64,000 nt of DNA from positions 107,334,001 to 107,398,000 of the forward strand of contig NC_134102.1 of the NCBI RefSeq assembly GCF_000715075.1, in the 5' to 3' direction. The translations under genes and the position numbers were made by a program. The number at the start of each line of letters is the position of its first letter. Within the stretch, counting starts at the first letter, position 1. Origin of the DNA: Nicotiana tabacum. Taxonomy: Eukaryota > Streptophyta > Magnoliopsida > Solanales > Solanaceae. This document shows positions 1 through 11,109 of this stretch, piece by piece. A model generated the notes under the pieces. The model did not search any database. It was not told where the DNA came from and was given only the letters and a program-made list of their open reading frames with translations.

Positions 1-88
1 TTCTGTCAGTTGGGATGGAGTTGCAGTACTAATTTCTTCTGTATACGCTAAGTGTGATTCAGATTAGAGGAAAGGACTTTGGGATAGC

Positions 89-430
89 TTGAAGGACATT
101 GCATATAAGTACAACATTCCTTGGTTAATTGGTGGAGATTTCAACTGTATTTTGGATCTTTGTGAGAAGAAAGGTGGTCGACCACATAGTATGACCAAGA
201 GCCTACCATTTCTTGAATGTATTATGGATTGTGAACTGTTAGACCCTGGTTTCTCAGGTTCAAATTTTACTTGGTGTAATGGATGGTGTCCCGCGAAGAA
301 GATATGGAAAAGATTGGACAAAGTTCTAGTAAATCATGACTGGATGAACTTGTTTGATTCTACTAGTGTAAATCACTTGATCAGGACAGGATCTGACCAT
401 TCCCACTCTTTACTATGGCAAAATCAATAG
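89..430 (+). pseudogene. LINE endonuclease (APE-type), C-terminal part
   Basis: This encodes the end of an apurinic/apyrimidinic-type endonuclease, the enzyme that nicks target DNA to prime reverse transcription. The motif WLIGGDFNCIL holds the conserved Asn of the GDFN block. It is followed by a FTWCNG block, WKRLDKVL and SDHS, whose His is the usual C-terminal catalytic residue. The reading then ends at a stop and continues in another frame from about 415, so a frameshift separates it from the rest of ORF2. The ATG at 89 is internal; coding sequence of the same protein probably runs from the window edge. Confidence 0.85.
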
Positions 431-837
431 AAAGGGAACCTATAAAGTACTTTAGATTTCTAGATTTCTGGACGAAACAAGAAGACTTCAAAGCAGTGGT
501 GGAACTAGCTTGGGGTATTGATGTACATGGATCACCAATGTGGAGATTTCATTTAAAACAGAATAATACTTGTAAGAAGTTGTCCGAATGGTCTGAGACT
601 ACTATTGGCAATACTTTTGATAAGGTTAAAGATCTAGAAGGCAGAGTAGCTGATTTAGAAGCCAACTTAATTACTGATAATAATGAGTTGACTAGAACTT
701 CCTTAAATGAAGTTAATGCATTGCTGATTAGAGCCTATAAGAAGGAGGAATCATTTTGGAAGCAAAAATATGGAGTAAAATGGTTTGTGGAAGGGGAAGT
801 AAACTCAAAGTTTTTTCATTCAGTGGTTAAGGGTTAA
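415..837 (+). pseudogene. LINE ORF2 segment between endonuclease and RT
   Basis: This continues the LINE ORF2 protein in a new frame after the shift near 415-430. The residues read as the linker typical of plant L1 proteins: a REPIKYFRFLDFWT block, a charged region likely to form a coiled coil, and a block ending WFVEGEVNSKFFHSVVKG, equivalent to the W-x-x-x-G-(D/E)-x-N-(S/T)-x-F-F-H motif found just before the RT in this family. A stop follows at 835. From 838 to about 1030 the homologous reading can be followed only in pieces. Confidence 0.8.
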
Positions 838-1038
838 AAAAATAGGCTTACTTTGAAGAAGACAAGGAAGGACTATGGATGTTGGGTTGACGGGGAGGAG
901 GATGTTGCCAGATAAGCTATTTCTTTCTTTCAGAGACAATTCAAAAAGGAAAGTTGTCATAATGACTTTTCGGTTCTGAGTTGTATCCCTAAAACCATTA
1001 AGGAAGTAGATAATGATAGATTAACAACATTACCTACT

Positions 1039-2189
1039 TTGGAGGAACTGAAAGATGTGGTGTTCTCTATGAGTTCACAGAGTGCTCCAGGCCCTGATGG
1101 AGTCTCGGGGAAATTCTACCATTCATGCTGGAAAATCATAAAGGATGACCTACTACTAATGATTCTTGACTTTTTTGCAGGCACTGATATACCAAAGGCA
1201 CTCACTCACACTTTTCTGGTACTTCTACCTAAGATGGATAGCCCATAGTCTTTTACTGAACTAAGACCAATAAGTCTTAGTAATTTCTCATGCAAGATCA
1301 TCTCTAAATTGATGAATCAGAGATTAAGTCCTCTGATGCAGAAATTGGTATCTCCTAATCAGACAGGGTTTATCAAAGGAAGGTCTATCACAGAAAATAT
1401 TATGTTGACACAAGATATGATTCACAATATAAATGAATCATCACTTGCTGGGAATGTAGTTTTGAAATTGTATGGCCAAAGCATATGATAGGGTCTCTTG
1501 GGAATATCTCTATCAAATGCTTAGGCAAATGGTATTTTCAGAATATTGGATAGACATGGTGTGGAGGCTCCTGACTAATGTGTGGTACTATATAAACATA
1601 AATGGAGTTAGGCGTGGCTTCTTCAAATCTAGCAGAGGAATCAAGCAAGGGGGTCCTCTTTCTCCATCCCTCTTTGTGATTGGTGCATAATTATTGTCGA
1701 AACTAATGGATAGCTTAATTGGTTTAGGATTTATTCCATACTTTATAAAAAAAGAAGGGTTCCACCATCACTCATCTGTGATATGCAGATGACACCATAC
1801 TCTTCTCATCTTGCGACTCATTATCGTTAAATATGATGATGGACCAGTTGAGGCTCTATGAACAAGTTTCGGGACAGTTGGTGAATAAAGAAAAATCTGG
1901 ATTCTATACTTCTGCTCAGGATAATGATCCTAGAATACCTGAAATACAAAGGATCACTAGCTTCCCTAATTGTCCATTTCCTATACAGTATTTGGGATGT
2001 CCTATTTATGTGGGTAGAAAAAAGATAATTTATTTCACCAACATGGTGGCAAAGGTGGCAGGTAGAATGCAAGGGTGGCAAGTCAAGTTATTGTCACACG
2101 GAGGAAGTGTAGTTTTAATCAAGTATGTTTTACACGCTTTACCTCTGCACTTGATATCAGTAGTTCACCCCCCCCAAAAACTGTCCTAA
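1039..2189 (+). pseudogene. LINE reverse transcriptase domain
   Basis: This is the polymerase of the LINE, which copies its RNA at the nicked target. Blocks visible in order: SAPGPDGVSGKFY (about 1080), LRPISL (about 1260), QTGFIKGRSI (about 1360), MAKAYDRVSW with the first catalytic Asp (about 1475), IKQGGPLSP (about 1640) and YADDTILFSS with the catalytic Asp pair (1785-1793). Then follow NKEKSGFY and a YLGCPIY block. The catalytic residues remain, but stops and frame changes near 1246, 1488, 1690 and 2187 break it into at least three pieces. It is non-functional. Confidence 0.9.
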
Positions 2190-2789
2190 AGAAAATTGAC
2201 AGAATAGTTGCCAACTTTTTATGGGGGGAAAGAAGTTAACAGAAATAAGAGGCATTGGATTGCTTGGACTGATCTGTGCTTTTCAGTGAATGAGGGAGGA
2301 GCTGGATTTAGATTACTACAAGATATTTGTAATAGTTTTTCTGCTAAACTATGGTGGAATTTTAGGACTTAAAAAACAATGTTGAAAGAATTCCTAGAGG
2401 CTAAATATTGCAAGAGGTCTCACCCTGTGGCAAAGAAATGGACTTATGGTCAGTCTCATATATGGAGAAGATTAATGGGCATCAAGAAGGATGTTGATCC
2501 ATCTATTTTCTAGAGGTTAGGGAATGAAGATGTGTCTTTTTGGTGGGATAACTGAACATATTTGGGAACATTAGCTATATTGACTCAGGCAACCAGAGCT
2601 TTTAAGAATATAAAGGTCAAAGAATTCATACACAATGGGACTTGGAGACATGACAAACTGATAGGTCTTCTACCTTTGAATGTGGTCAATACTATTCAAA
2701 AGATGGAGTTTTATGAAAGGAGAAAAGACTGCCCATACTGATTACCAGAAGGTACAGGAGCTTTCACTTGCAAATTAGCTTGGGACCTT
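2190..2789 (+). pseudogene. LINE ORF2 thumb/connection segment, heavily interrupted
   Basis: Between the RT block and the zinc-binding domain the ORF2 product can be followed only in short pieces in alternating frames. One reads as a NKRHWIAW-like block near 2240; another is FWWDNW-like near 2540. Stops occur every 20-60 codons. No separate gene is seen. Confidence 0.6.
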
Positions 2790-3074
2790 GTGAGGAAGAA
2801 AAAAAGGGGTACTTTCACTTGTAAGAAGATTTGGCATAAAAGAATACCTTTCAAGATCTCATTTTTTATGCTAAGTTTACTTCAAAATAAGATCCCTATG
2901 GATGAAGCTATGAGGAGGTTTGGTATTGTAACCGTATCTAGGTGCAGTTGCTGTTATAATCATGAGGAGGAGACCATTAAACATTTGTTTAATAACAGCC
3001 AAGTAGCAAAAAGTGTTTGGTCTTTTTTCTGTAGTCCATGTGGCGTTAGTTTTGTCCCTCTACCATTAAGGTAG
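2790..3074 (+). pseudogene. LINE zf-RVT domain
   Basis: The residues KKIWHKRIPFKISFF, followed by a KIP block and CSCC with EETIKHLF, form the signature of the zf-RVT domain that follows RT in plant LINE proteins. The Cys/His spacing (CSCC, then H about 13 residues on) is kept. This domain is thought to help RNA or target DNA binding. The frame closes at 3072 and the protein resumes, shifted, near 3178. It belongs to the LINE and is not a separate gene. Confidence 0.85.
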
Positions 3075-3177
3075 AACCTCATGAAATGGTGGATGACTAA
3101 GAGCAACAATGGTGTCCATTCTATAATGCTTCAATGTTTACCATCTTTAATATGCTGGGAAATATGGAAGAGCAGAT

Positions 3178-3786
3178 GTGCAACAAACTTTGAAAACATT
3201 CGAAATGTCATCCAGGCATATTATTCATCAAGTGCCTAATACCATAACATTGATATTTAACTGTCAATTCCCTAATCTTCAACTCCCTCATTCTTGGATA
3301 GACAAATGCATAGTTGTAGAGAAGATGTCACCAGTAATTCATTCTCAGATGGTTTGCTGGAAGAAACCTGTGAGTGGATATGTCAAATTAATTGTGGATG
3401 GCTACAGTAAAGACAATCCAGGCTCAGCTGGAGGAAGTGGGATTATAAGAGACCATCATGGTGAATTAGTGAAGGCATTTTCTGATTTCTATGGCATTTG
3501 CAGTAAAAATTTTGCCGAGGTAAAGGCAATTTTACAAGACATCCAGATGTGTTGCCATCATGGTTTGAAAAATATTGTTGTGGAGTCAGACTCACTGTTA
3601 ATTATGAATATGATTAACAGAAAAACAAAGGCACATTGGCAGATCAGACGTGTACTTGAACAGATTTGGAAATTGGCTCTAACCGGAGACTTTCAGTTTA
3701 GACATATTTTCAGGGAAGTTAAGAAGATTGCAGATCAATTAGCAAACCTGGGAGAAGACACAAAAACTCATGGTATCTTTAATTAA
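3178..3786 (+). pseudogene. LINE RNase H domain (RVT_3 type)
   Basis: This is the longest open stretch of the LINE, 202 codons. After a linker, the RNase H fold begins at about residue 62 with KLIVDGYSKDNPGSAGG (first acidic residue in VDG), then FAEVKAI (Glu) and VVESDSLLIM (Asp). A REVKKIADQLAN block near the end corresponds to the final active-site loop, although the usual Asn and Asp positions differ there. Plant L1 elements commonly carry this archaeal/plant-type RNase H downstream of RT; it removes RNA from the hybrid. The ATG used is internal. Upstream shifts make expression impossible. Confidence 0.88.
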
Positions 3787-4173
3787 GCCGTTTCCGTTCC
3801 TAGAGAGGTTAGAGCTTCTTTGAAGTTTGATCAAGAGGGAATATCTAATTTCAGGTTCAGAGTGAAAAGGAAGTTGTTTGTAGTTAATGGTATATCACTT
3901 GACACTATGATTAGACATAGAGTGTTTGGGACATATCTGTATATATTGTCATCTATTGAGAATATAGACGTATCAAGTAGTAGAGAGGAGTCCAGCAGAC
4001 TTTTGTCAATTTCTTATATACAAGTGCACATTAAATTGGTGGTTACCAATCTACAATATGTAATTGAGGTTAAGGTGTATGTCTTCCTCCGTGTAATCAA
4101 AGTTTTTGAAATATACAGGCTGGAGTCCGGCCTAACTCCATCATCGAGATGATGGACTTTGATTAAAAAAAAA
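3787..4173 (+). other. LINE C-terminal remnant, 3' UTR stem-loop and poly-A
   Basis: The stretch begins with the last decayed codons of ORF2 and ends in an untranslated tail. At 4137-4156 there is a perfect inverted repeat (TCCATCAT, 4-base loop, ATGATGGA), closely followed by the A-run 4165-4173. A stem-loop just before the A-tail is common in plant LINEs and is thought to be where the reverse transcriptase recognises its own RNA. Confidence 0.75.
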
Positions 4174-4435
4174 CTCCTTTGCATGCTCAAAGAGAATACA
4201 AAATTAATTCAAACACAACGTATATAACTTAAAAAATCGTAAGTTCGAAATTGATTAATTTACCATATTTTGTGATTTTTTAATTAACTAAGACATTCAC
4301 ATGATTTTTAGCTATTTTTCTCCTTGAGACATGATACTCTTTTTTATCTAATTTTTTACTTCGATTAGCTTTTTTATTCCTATTGCAAAATACGTTTTTT
4401 TTGCATCCAACATAGTGATATTTTCACTCAATTAC
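4174..4435. other. AT-rich unassigned DNA
   Basis: About 260 bases of AT-rich sequence with T-runs. I see no coding region, RNA gene or recognisable repeat. It may be old LINE target flank. Confidence 0.4.
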
Positions 4436-4612
4436 TTATGGAGTCTATTACTCAAATAGTCACCGAACTATCTGAAATTATGGATGAAAATTACTTTTCT
4501 TTCATTTGTACCAACAAAGTCACTCAACTATCCCTATTGTACTCTGATGATCACTCAAGATTTATTAATTTTTCCGGTGGGAAATTGCTAACTAAGTAGT
4601 CCACATAGATTT
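4436..4612 (+). mobile_element. MITE-like copy 1
   Basis: This 170-180 bp AT-rich unit contains TCACTCAACTATC and CCACATAGATTTTT. Its reverse complement recurs at 6934-7128 with the same blocks in the same order, including AACTATCTNAAATTATG, TCACTCAAC, ACTCTNATGATCA and CACATAGATTTTT. Two copies of a short non-coding unit suggest a MITE family or the terminal repeats of a larger element. No coding capacity is seen. Confidence 0.65.
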
Positions 4613-5613
4613 TTCGGCAAAGGGCCAAATATATCCCTCTACTTTCGAAAATGGTCTAAGAATACCCCTCGTTATACTATTGGGTTATCTATACCCCTGC
4701 AGTTATACTTTGGGTTCAAATATACCCCTCATTTAAACGGAGGGACACATGTCATCGTCCTGTTGGTCAATTCTAAATATCTTCTAATTAATTAAAAAGA
4801 CCCATTAATCATACCCGAAAAATAGTTTTTCAAAGCAATTATTTTTTTGTAAAAACTGAAAAAAACTGAAATTATTTTTACTAAAAACTGAAAAAAATGA
4901 AAATATTTTTTTTTCCAGTTTTTACAAAAAACCTGCTTTAGAAAAAACTGAAAAATATTTTCTAAAATAATGTTTTTGAAAAAGCTGAAAAATAAAATCT
5001 GAAAATCAATTTTCTAAAGCAATATTTTTTGTAAAAACTAAATTTGTTTTACTAAAAACTGAAGAAAATGAAAATATTTTTTTTCCAGTTTTTACAAAAA
5101 AGCTGCTTTAAAAAAAGCTGAAAAATATTTTCTAAAACAATATTTTTGTACAAACTGAAAAAAAAAAAACTAAAAAGTAAATTTCTAAAGCAGTGTTTTT
5201 GTAAAAACTGAAAAAATAAATATATTTTTTTTCCAGTTTTTATTTAAAAATATTTTAGTTTTTTCAATTTTTAATTGCTTTAGAAAATTGCTTTTCAGTT
5301 TTTACAAAAATATTATTTTAGAAAATATTTTTCAGTTTTTACAAAAATATTGTTTTAAAAAATATTTTTCAGTTTTTTTAAAGCGGTTTTTTGTAAAAAC
5401 TGGAAAATAAAATATTTTCGTTTTTTTTCCAGTTTTTAGTGAAAATATTTTTTTTTAGTTTTTTTCAGTTTTTACAAAAAAAAAATTATTTTTCGGGTAT
5501 GGATAATGGGTCTTTTTAATTAATTGAGAGATATTTAGAATTGACCAACAGGACGATGACTCGTGTCCCTCTATTTAATTGAGGGGTATATTTGAAATAA
5601 AAGAGGGAATAAA
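4613..5613. mobile_element. Foldback (long hairpin) element
   Basis: The two halves are reverse complements. The left arm (about 4700-4820) carries CAAATATACCCCTCA, GGGACACATGTCATCGTCC, TTGGTCAATTCTAAATAT and TTAAAAAGACCCATTA. The right arm (about 5490-5613) carries the same blocks inverted. Between them, left-half runs of the AAAAACTGAAAAA word face TTTTTCAGTTTTT words in the right half, so nearly 450 bases could pair on each side. The outer 80 or so bases of the left arm have no clear partner on the right, so the right end is truncated. It is non-coding. Confidence 0.8.
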
Positions 5614-6370
5614 TGGACATCAATTCCTTTCTGACTGTACCAGTCAACTCCCCACAACTGTAAAGTGATTGCAACTGTTTCTCAGCACACACACAACAGT
5701 GCAAATAATGCAGCAGTCACTTTATGGGGAATGCCTTTGTACCAAACATGCTTACATCATTCAAGTGATGTCACTTATGTAATATTAACATGAAGAAAAG
5801 GCAAAACATCACACTTGCACATTCCATAATTCATCAAGCTTCCTCTCAAGCGTGTTGCCAACTTCCAAGTGACATTCAAGGCGTCAAGAACAAAGAACAA
5901 CATATCGAAGGACTTGTTTCCTGTATTAAGTCATTATATGTCCTTAGTTGTATTGTTCCTTTGTTAAAGTAATTTACTTGTAATTCCTACTTAGCTTAGT
6001 TAGAAGCATTGTGTAGGAAACCTTTTGTAAAACCATAAACCTTGTGTTTGTGTCTTGGCTAGAGTTAGTCGAGTTGTAAGCTTTGTAATACAGTTATTAC
6101 AAAGGGGCTTGTAATAGAGTTATTACAAGTTAGTGAGGGATTAAGAGGTTAATTCCTAGGTTACAATAGTTTGTAATCTGAAGTTTGCTCAGTAGTGAAG
6201 TTGAAATCCTACGAGTGTAGGTTGTGGTTTTTAATTCCGTGATCTGGGAGTTTTCCATGTAAAACTCTATTGTGTTATTTACTAACTGCTGTGTGTGTGT
6301 TCTGTGAGAACTAATAGAAAACCTGGTTCTTTATATAGTTTGGTGGACCCTTAGTTCTAATAGCTTGAAT
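5614..6370 (+). repeat. Probable Ty1/copia LTR fragment
   Basis: This non-coding stretch ends in a block near 6200-6350 (TCCTACGAGTGTAGGTTGTGG, then GGGAGTTTTCCATGTAAAA, a GT-rich run and AACCTGGTTCTTTATATAG). Such a block resembles the 3' part of copia LTRs found in nightshade genomes. It also has two partial repeats of GTTATTACAA around 6090-6130. No matching second LTR, PBS or coding region is present, so the boundaries and the class are inference. Confidence 0.4.
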
Positions 6371-6933
6371 ATTGAAATTGCTTATAAATATAGTAAAAGT
6401 ATTATTTATAAATCCTTTACTTTGCTTTTAAAATTAGTAAGTGATTTCACTCACTAATCAGCCCTAAACCCCACATGTATAAAAAATCCTAAAACCTGAA
6501 ATAGCAAACATAAACTTTAGATCATACGATAAAGATCATACCATAAATCATATATGGTAAAATTACAGATTTTACCATATGAAGAAAAATAAATAATATT
6601 TATTTCTGTATTAAATAATGAAGATAGAAAAGAGATAGACCCCTTTCTTTGAGATTCCTTTGCTTTTCTACTCAACACATCTTCAGATTCCATGTTGAAA
6701 AGTTTAATTTGGGACTAGGGTGAAACTGTGGAAGTTCGTCTGCTTGAGAGAAGAAGAAGAAGAAATAGTTATTTTTTATAAAATAATATCTGTCCAATTA
6801 TAGAATAGAAGAAAAAGAAAAAACGTGACTTTTGGGTTGGTTTATCTCTTTATAAATGGGACGGGTCGGGTCAGATTGGGTGTATGGGTGGGTTTCTATG
6901 ATTTGTTTGGGTATAAATTACTTTAAATGGTCT
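6371..6933. other. AT-rich unassigned DNA with one perfect hairpin
   Basis: No gene is seen. At 6552-6580 two perfect 12-base arms (ATATGGTAAAAT and its complement) flank a 5-base loop. A purine-rich run (GAAGAAGAAGAAG) lies near 6750-6765. The rest is AT-rich without recognisable structure. Confidence 0.4.
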
Positions 6934-7128
6934 AAAAATATATAAAAAATCTATGTGAACTGTCAAGTCAACAATTTTTAATCGAAAAAATAATAAATCC
7001 GATTGAATGATCATGAGAGTGCATTAGAGATTGTTGAGTGATTTTGTTATTACAAAAAAAAAATAAAAAAAAATTTATTCATAATTTTAGATAGTTTAGT
7101 TACTATCTGTTTAATGGACTCATAATTT
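6934..7128 (-). mobile_element. MITE-like copy 2, inverted
   Basis: Reverse-complement copy of the unit at 4436-4612, with an added A/T-rich run in the middle. The blocks correspond from the TATGAGTCCATTA end to CACATAGATTTTT. The pair faces each other across about 2.3 kb. Confidence 0.65.
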
Positions 7129-7526
7129 ATGTTTCATGTGAAAACTATTCAACTTTTCATTTTCATCTTTTCTAGGTCAAAGAAAAGTCTAACTTCTTCC
7201 TTATATCACGCTCAATTTTTGCTAAATAATTATTCTCTTACGAGGTTTTCAAGTTTAGTTTACAGTTGTTTTTTCAGTCAGTTAGATTTTCTACATGAGA
7301 GAGATATTTCAATTTAAGATGAAAAATAAGCTCTGAATTCAATAAAGACTGAGAAATACTAAAACAATCCACTTGCTCTGGCTCGTGTAACTGTTCTAAT
7401 AAGCATGATACAGTGATACTTTACTTAATGGTAGAAATTCATAATTAATAATATTATAATAATAGTAAAACTAATATTACCCAAATTTTACATTACAAAA
7501 CAAGAAAAAATATTGAGAGAGTGAGG
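7129..7526. other. Unassigned AT-rich flank of element G
   Basis: No coding or structural feature is recognised. The last five bases (7522-7526, TGAGG) are the left target site duplication of element G. Confidence 0.4.
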
Positions 7527-8115
7527 CGTATTGGTAGAAAATAAATACTACACGTGGAATTATATGTGGCTGACAACGCATGATACGTGGATCACTAAGA
7601 AGATGATAACTGGAGTGTAATAATTAAAAGATGCATGGGTTACAAGAGGTACGGACAAATCACTCACGAGATGAAAAGACGCAGTTGCTCGAGCCTAAAT
7701 TGTTCAATGAAGAGACACAAATGAAATGAATAAAGACAATAAAAAGGGAAGATTCACGAACCTCCAATTAATGATGAAGAAGAATCGGAACCGTTACAGA
7801 ATCTTCATGGACAGTTACGATCGCCAATTATAACGGTTCATTTAATGTCATTAATGCTCATAATGACTCAGACATAAAAGGAATGAAATGCTATATTTGT
7901 AAACCCCTATGTTAGGGAAGAGAATTTCACTTGTAAAGGCACGTTCTGATTCTTACTGGAATACAATTACTTTCTTTTGTTTTCAATCAATTATTTCCAT
8001 ATTTCTTGTCACGTTTATTTCCTTTCATATAATTGAGAAAGTACGAAATTTTTTGGTTATCAGTAACCCGAGTTCTTCTAAAAATAGGCTTTGACCGAGA
8101 ATCTTATTTTTTGGT
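7527..8115 (+). repeat. Element G 5' LTR
   Basis: Matches 16498-17307 without the SINE. The first base is C where the 3' LTR has T, so the canonical TG start is mutated. The last few bases (a TAAACA-like end in the 3' LTR) seem lost at the junction with the PBS. Confidence 0.85.
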
Positions 8116-8130
8116 TGGTTCCGTTACCGG
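8116..8130 (+). other. Element G primer binding site, probably tRNA-Asp
   Basis: TGGTTCCGTTACCGG directly follows the LTR. It differs at three positions from the complement of the plant tRNA-Asp 3' end (TGGCGCCGTTGCCGG). Two of the three are C-to-T or G-to-A changes. Confidence 0.55.
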
Positions 8131-8181
8131 AAATCTGATAATCTTTTTACTTTCCAAATCTTTCTCTCTCACAACCAAATC

Positions 8182-9680
8182 ATGTCAACTGTCAATGACA
8201 ACAACCAACAGGTAGAAGGAACTCTAGTTCCATCACCTCAGGGATCTCCACGCACTTCTCAAGAATGAACACCTGAAAAATCTGCTATTCACACGAATGA
8301 ACAACATGGAGATGAGCAGACCGTTGAGCAGGATGTTATGGAACAGTTGATCACTGAACACGTGAATAATACTCTCCAAGCTTTCGTGTGGGGACTGTCA
8401 ACTGTACCACCAACTCCTCCCCCAAATAATACTGCAACTGTGAAAATTTCACGCTCAGGGCTTGCTAATTCAGGAAGCGGGGGAACTCTCAGTGAGTCAC
8501 GTGATGGGAGACCAAGTACACCAAATAATTCTGATTTACAAACTTTACTACTAATTTTGCAGAAACAAGTGAAAGAACAAAACGACCGCATCGAGCAAAT
8601 ACCTGGCGTACCACATGGTATTAAGGGAGTGGATATCGACAAATATTCGTAATAACCCTGGAAACCAAGCGCGGCTCCATTGCCCATTCCCAAGAAGTTT
8701 AAAATGCCTGACATCCCAAAATATGATGGAACAACCAATCCACGTGACCATGTCACTGCATTCACCACAGGAGTTAAAGGCAATGATTTAACCAAGCAGG
8801 AAATTGAGTGAGTGTTGGTCAAAAAGTTTGGAAACACTCACGAAAGGGGCGTTAACATGGTATTCTCTTTTACCTGAATATTCTATTGACTCTTTTGCTG
8901 AGCTTGCAGATTTATTTATAAAAGCACACTCGGAGGCTCAAAAAATTGAAAAAAGAATGGAAGATATCTTCAAAGTGAAGCAAGGAGATACAGAATTGCT
9001 CAGAGAATTTATAGATAGATTCCAGCGTGAAAGAATGATGCTACCAAAAGTACCTGATAATTGGGAAGCTATTGCATTCGTGAGTAATCTAAACGAAAAA
9101 AAGTTCAGAAGCCACGAGGAGGCTCAAAGAAAGCTTACGAGAATTCCCTGCCACAACATGGAATGACGTATATAACAGATATAGTACCAAGTTGCGGATT
9201 GAAGAAGACATCGTTGCTCAGTCAAAGGATGATGAGAGAACAGGATCGAGGCGGTCGAAATCTGAAAAGAGGTCTGGTAAAAACAGGTATGAGCCTTATA
9301 TGAGACCCCCAGGGCGAGATGCACGTTCCAAGCCAGAAAATGTACGATCTGACCATAGATTGAGGAACAGAGATTCGGGTTCATCATCATCTAGGTTCAA
9401 AAAAGATTGAGATGTGCGTGATAGGGATACCAACGTAAATGCAAGGATTGGAGACTATAGTTTTAATATCAGTACTTCTGAGTTGGTAGATATTTTAAGG
9501 AGTATGGGAGATAAGGTGCGATGGCCAAAGGAAATGAGATCAAACCCAAACAGAAGAAATCCAGATTTCTGGTGCGAGTTTTATAATGACCACGACCATG
9601 TTACATCAGATTGCAGACTGTTACAAGGTGAGGTAGAACATTTGTTGAAGCAGGAATATTTGACAGACAGTCTTCCATGA
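8182..9680 (+). pseudogene. Element G gag
   Basis: The structural protein that packages element RNA. It starts at the ATG at 8182 and reads to about 8650 with one internal TGA. It resumes with a KFKMPDIPKYDGT block (about 8700), which opens the retrotransposon gag domain, continues to 9166 with LTWYSLLPEYSIDSF and the FIDRFQRERM block, and ends with an Arg/Ser-rich region and FWCEFYNDHDHVTSDC, the Cys/His nucleic-acid-binding motif in its Tat form. At least four stops or shifts interrupt it (about 8266, 8650, 8810, 9166, 9408). Confidence 0.85.
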
Positions 9681-10399
9681 AAAATAGTCAAGAACCTCCA
9701 AAACCTCCATCTCCAAAGAGAACAGTGAACGTGATAAGCGGGGGAGAAGAAGTCAACGGTGTAACGTACACAACTGTGAAAAAGACGGCGAAATTCACAG
9801 TAACCCACGGAAAGCGAGTTCGACAAACCTTGGAAGAAGATATCATAACATTTGATGATGTATATGCGGATGGCTTAATGATTCCTCACAATGATGCACT
9901 GGTAATATCTTTACTTATACATGATACTAATGTAAAACAAGTTTTGATTGATCCAGGTAGCTCCGTGAATATTATCTTATTACGAGTGGTGAACGAAATG
10001 CAAATTGGCGACCAAATGATACCAAAAGCACGTTCCTTATCTTGATTCAACAATTCAACCGTTATTACGAAGGGTGAGATAATGTTAACTACATTCGCGG
10101 AAGGAGTCATCAAAGAGACGAAATTTCAAGTAATAGACAGAGACATGGTCTATAATGTGATTCTTGGGAGGCCATGGATTCATGACATGGATGTTGTGCC
10201 ATCTACGTTCCATCAAGTTATTAAGTTTCCTTCAAAATGGGGAATTCAACAAATTCGAGGAGATCAACAATCTTCTAAGAATATCAATTCAGTGGTGCAT
10301 TCACACAAGGAAAGCATTGATACAAATGAGGTTTTCGTGGAAGATTTGGTAAATCAAATCTCATCTGAAAATATATCAAAGCAAACTGATATGGATTAG
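9681..10399 (+). pseudogene. Element G protease region
   Basis: An aspartic protease that would mature Gag-Pol. The active-site motif VLIDPGSSVNII is near 9945, and the flap and C-terminal block VIDRDMVYNVILGRPWIH is near 10135. These are the expected distances for a retropepsin. A stop at 10043 lies between them, and the protein continues in another frame from about 10082. A stop at 10397 closes the linker toward RT. It directly follows gag, as in a single Gag-Pol reading. Confidence 0.85.
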
Positions 10400-11090
10400 A
10401 GACCGGATGTAATTCAAGAACCAGAGAAAAATGAAAAAATCAAAAAAATAATTGAGGAGCTCGAAGCTGTTGTGTTATTCGAACAACGGCCAGATCGAAA
10501 AGTTTATATTGGAGCAAAGTTGAGCCCAGGAATGGGAGGTAAGTTAGTTGAATTTTTAAAAGTTAACGCAGATTGTTTTGCTTGGTCGCATTCGGATATG
10601 ACAGGTATACCTCCGGAGGTGATGACTCATAAATTGAATGAAGATCCATCATACGTACCTGTCAGGTAAAAGAAGAGGAAGCAAGGTTCATTCAAAATCA
10701 AGTGATTCATGATAAGGTACAAAAACTCTTAAAGATCGGTTCAATACGTGAGGTAAAATATCCTAATTGGTTAGCTAATACTATGGTAGTTACAAAAAAG
10801 AATGATAAATGGCGAGTTTGTGTAGATTATACTGATCTAAATAAAGCTTGTCCAAAAGATTCATTTCCTTTACCGCATATAGATCAATTGATTGATTCTA
10901 CTGCAGGTCATGAGCTATTGAGTTTTTTAGATGCGTATTCAGGTTATAATTAAATAAAAATGGACCCTTTGGATGAAGAACTTTATTATTACGGACATGG
11001 GGACTTATTGTTATAAAGTCATGCCTTTTGGTTGAAAAACGCTGGAGCCACATATCAAAGGTTGGTGACCAAGATGTTTCTTCATTCAGC
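10400..11090 (+). pseudogene. Element G reverse transcriptase, N-terminal part only
   Basis: A linker (EELEAVVLFEQRPDRKVYIG; ADCFAWSHSDMTGI) is followed by RT finger and palm blocks: SIREVKYPNWLANTMVVTKK, WRVCVDYTDLNKACPKD and FLDAYSGYN with the first catalytic Asp (about 10927). A short LKNAGATYQRLVTKMF block at about 11030-11077 comes next. The YxDD catalytic pair, the thumb and the entire RNase H should follow but are absent; the reading joins the pre-integrase region within about 40 bases. This is an internal deletion of roughly a kilobase or more, so no polymerase could be made. Confidence 0.88.
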
Positions 11091-11109
11091 ACTGTACCAG
11101 GATAAAAAT

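Larger units (their letters stand above)
1..4173 (+). mobile_element. LINE (plant L1-like non-LTR retrotransposon), 5' end outside the window, decayed
   Basis: The order endonuclease, spacer, reverse transcriptase, zf-RVT and RNase H, followed by a stem-loop and an A-run, is that of plant L1-type LINEs. The open stretches lie in different frames and contain stops, so the copy is dead. The 5' end, with ORF1 and the start of the endonuclease, is outside the window. The 3' end is taken as the A-run at 4165-4173. No target site duplication can be checked because the left end is missing. Confidence 0.9.

Noticed and set aside
3820..4152. 110-codon open frame after the LINE RNase H
   Set aside because: It overlaps the decayed C-terminus and 3' UTR of the LINE; the second half runs through the stem-loop region.
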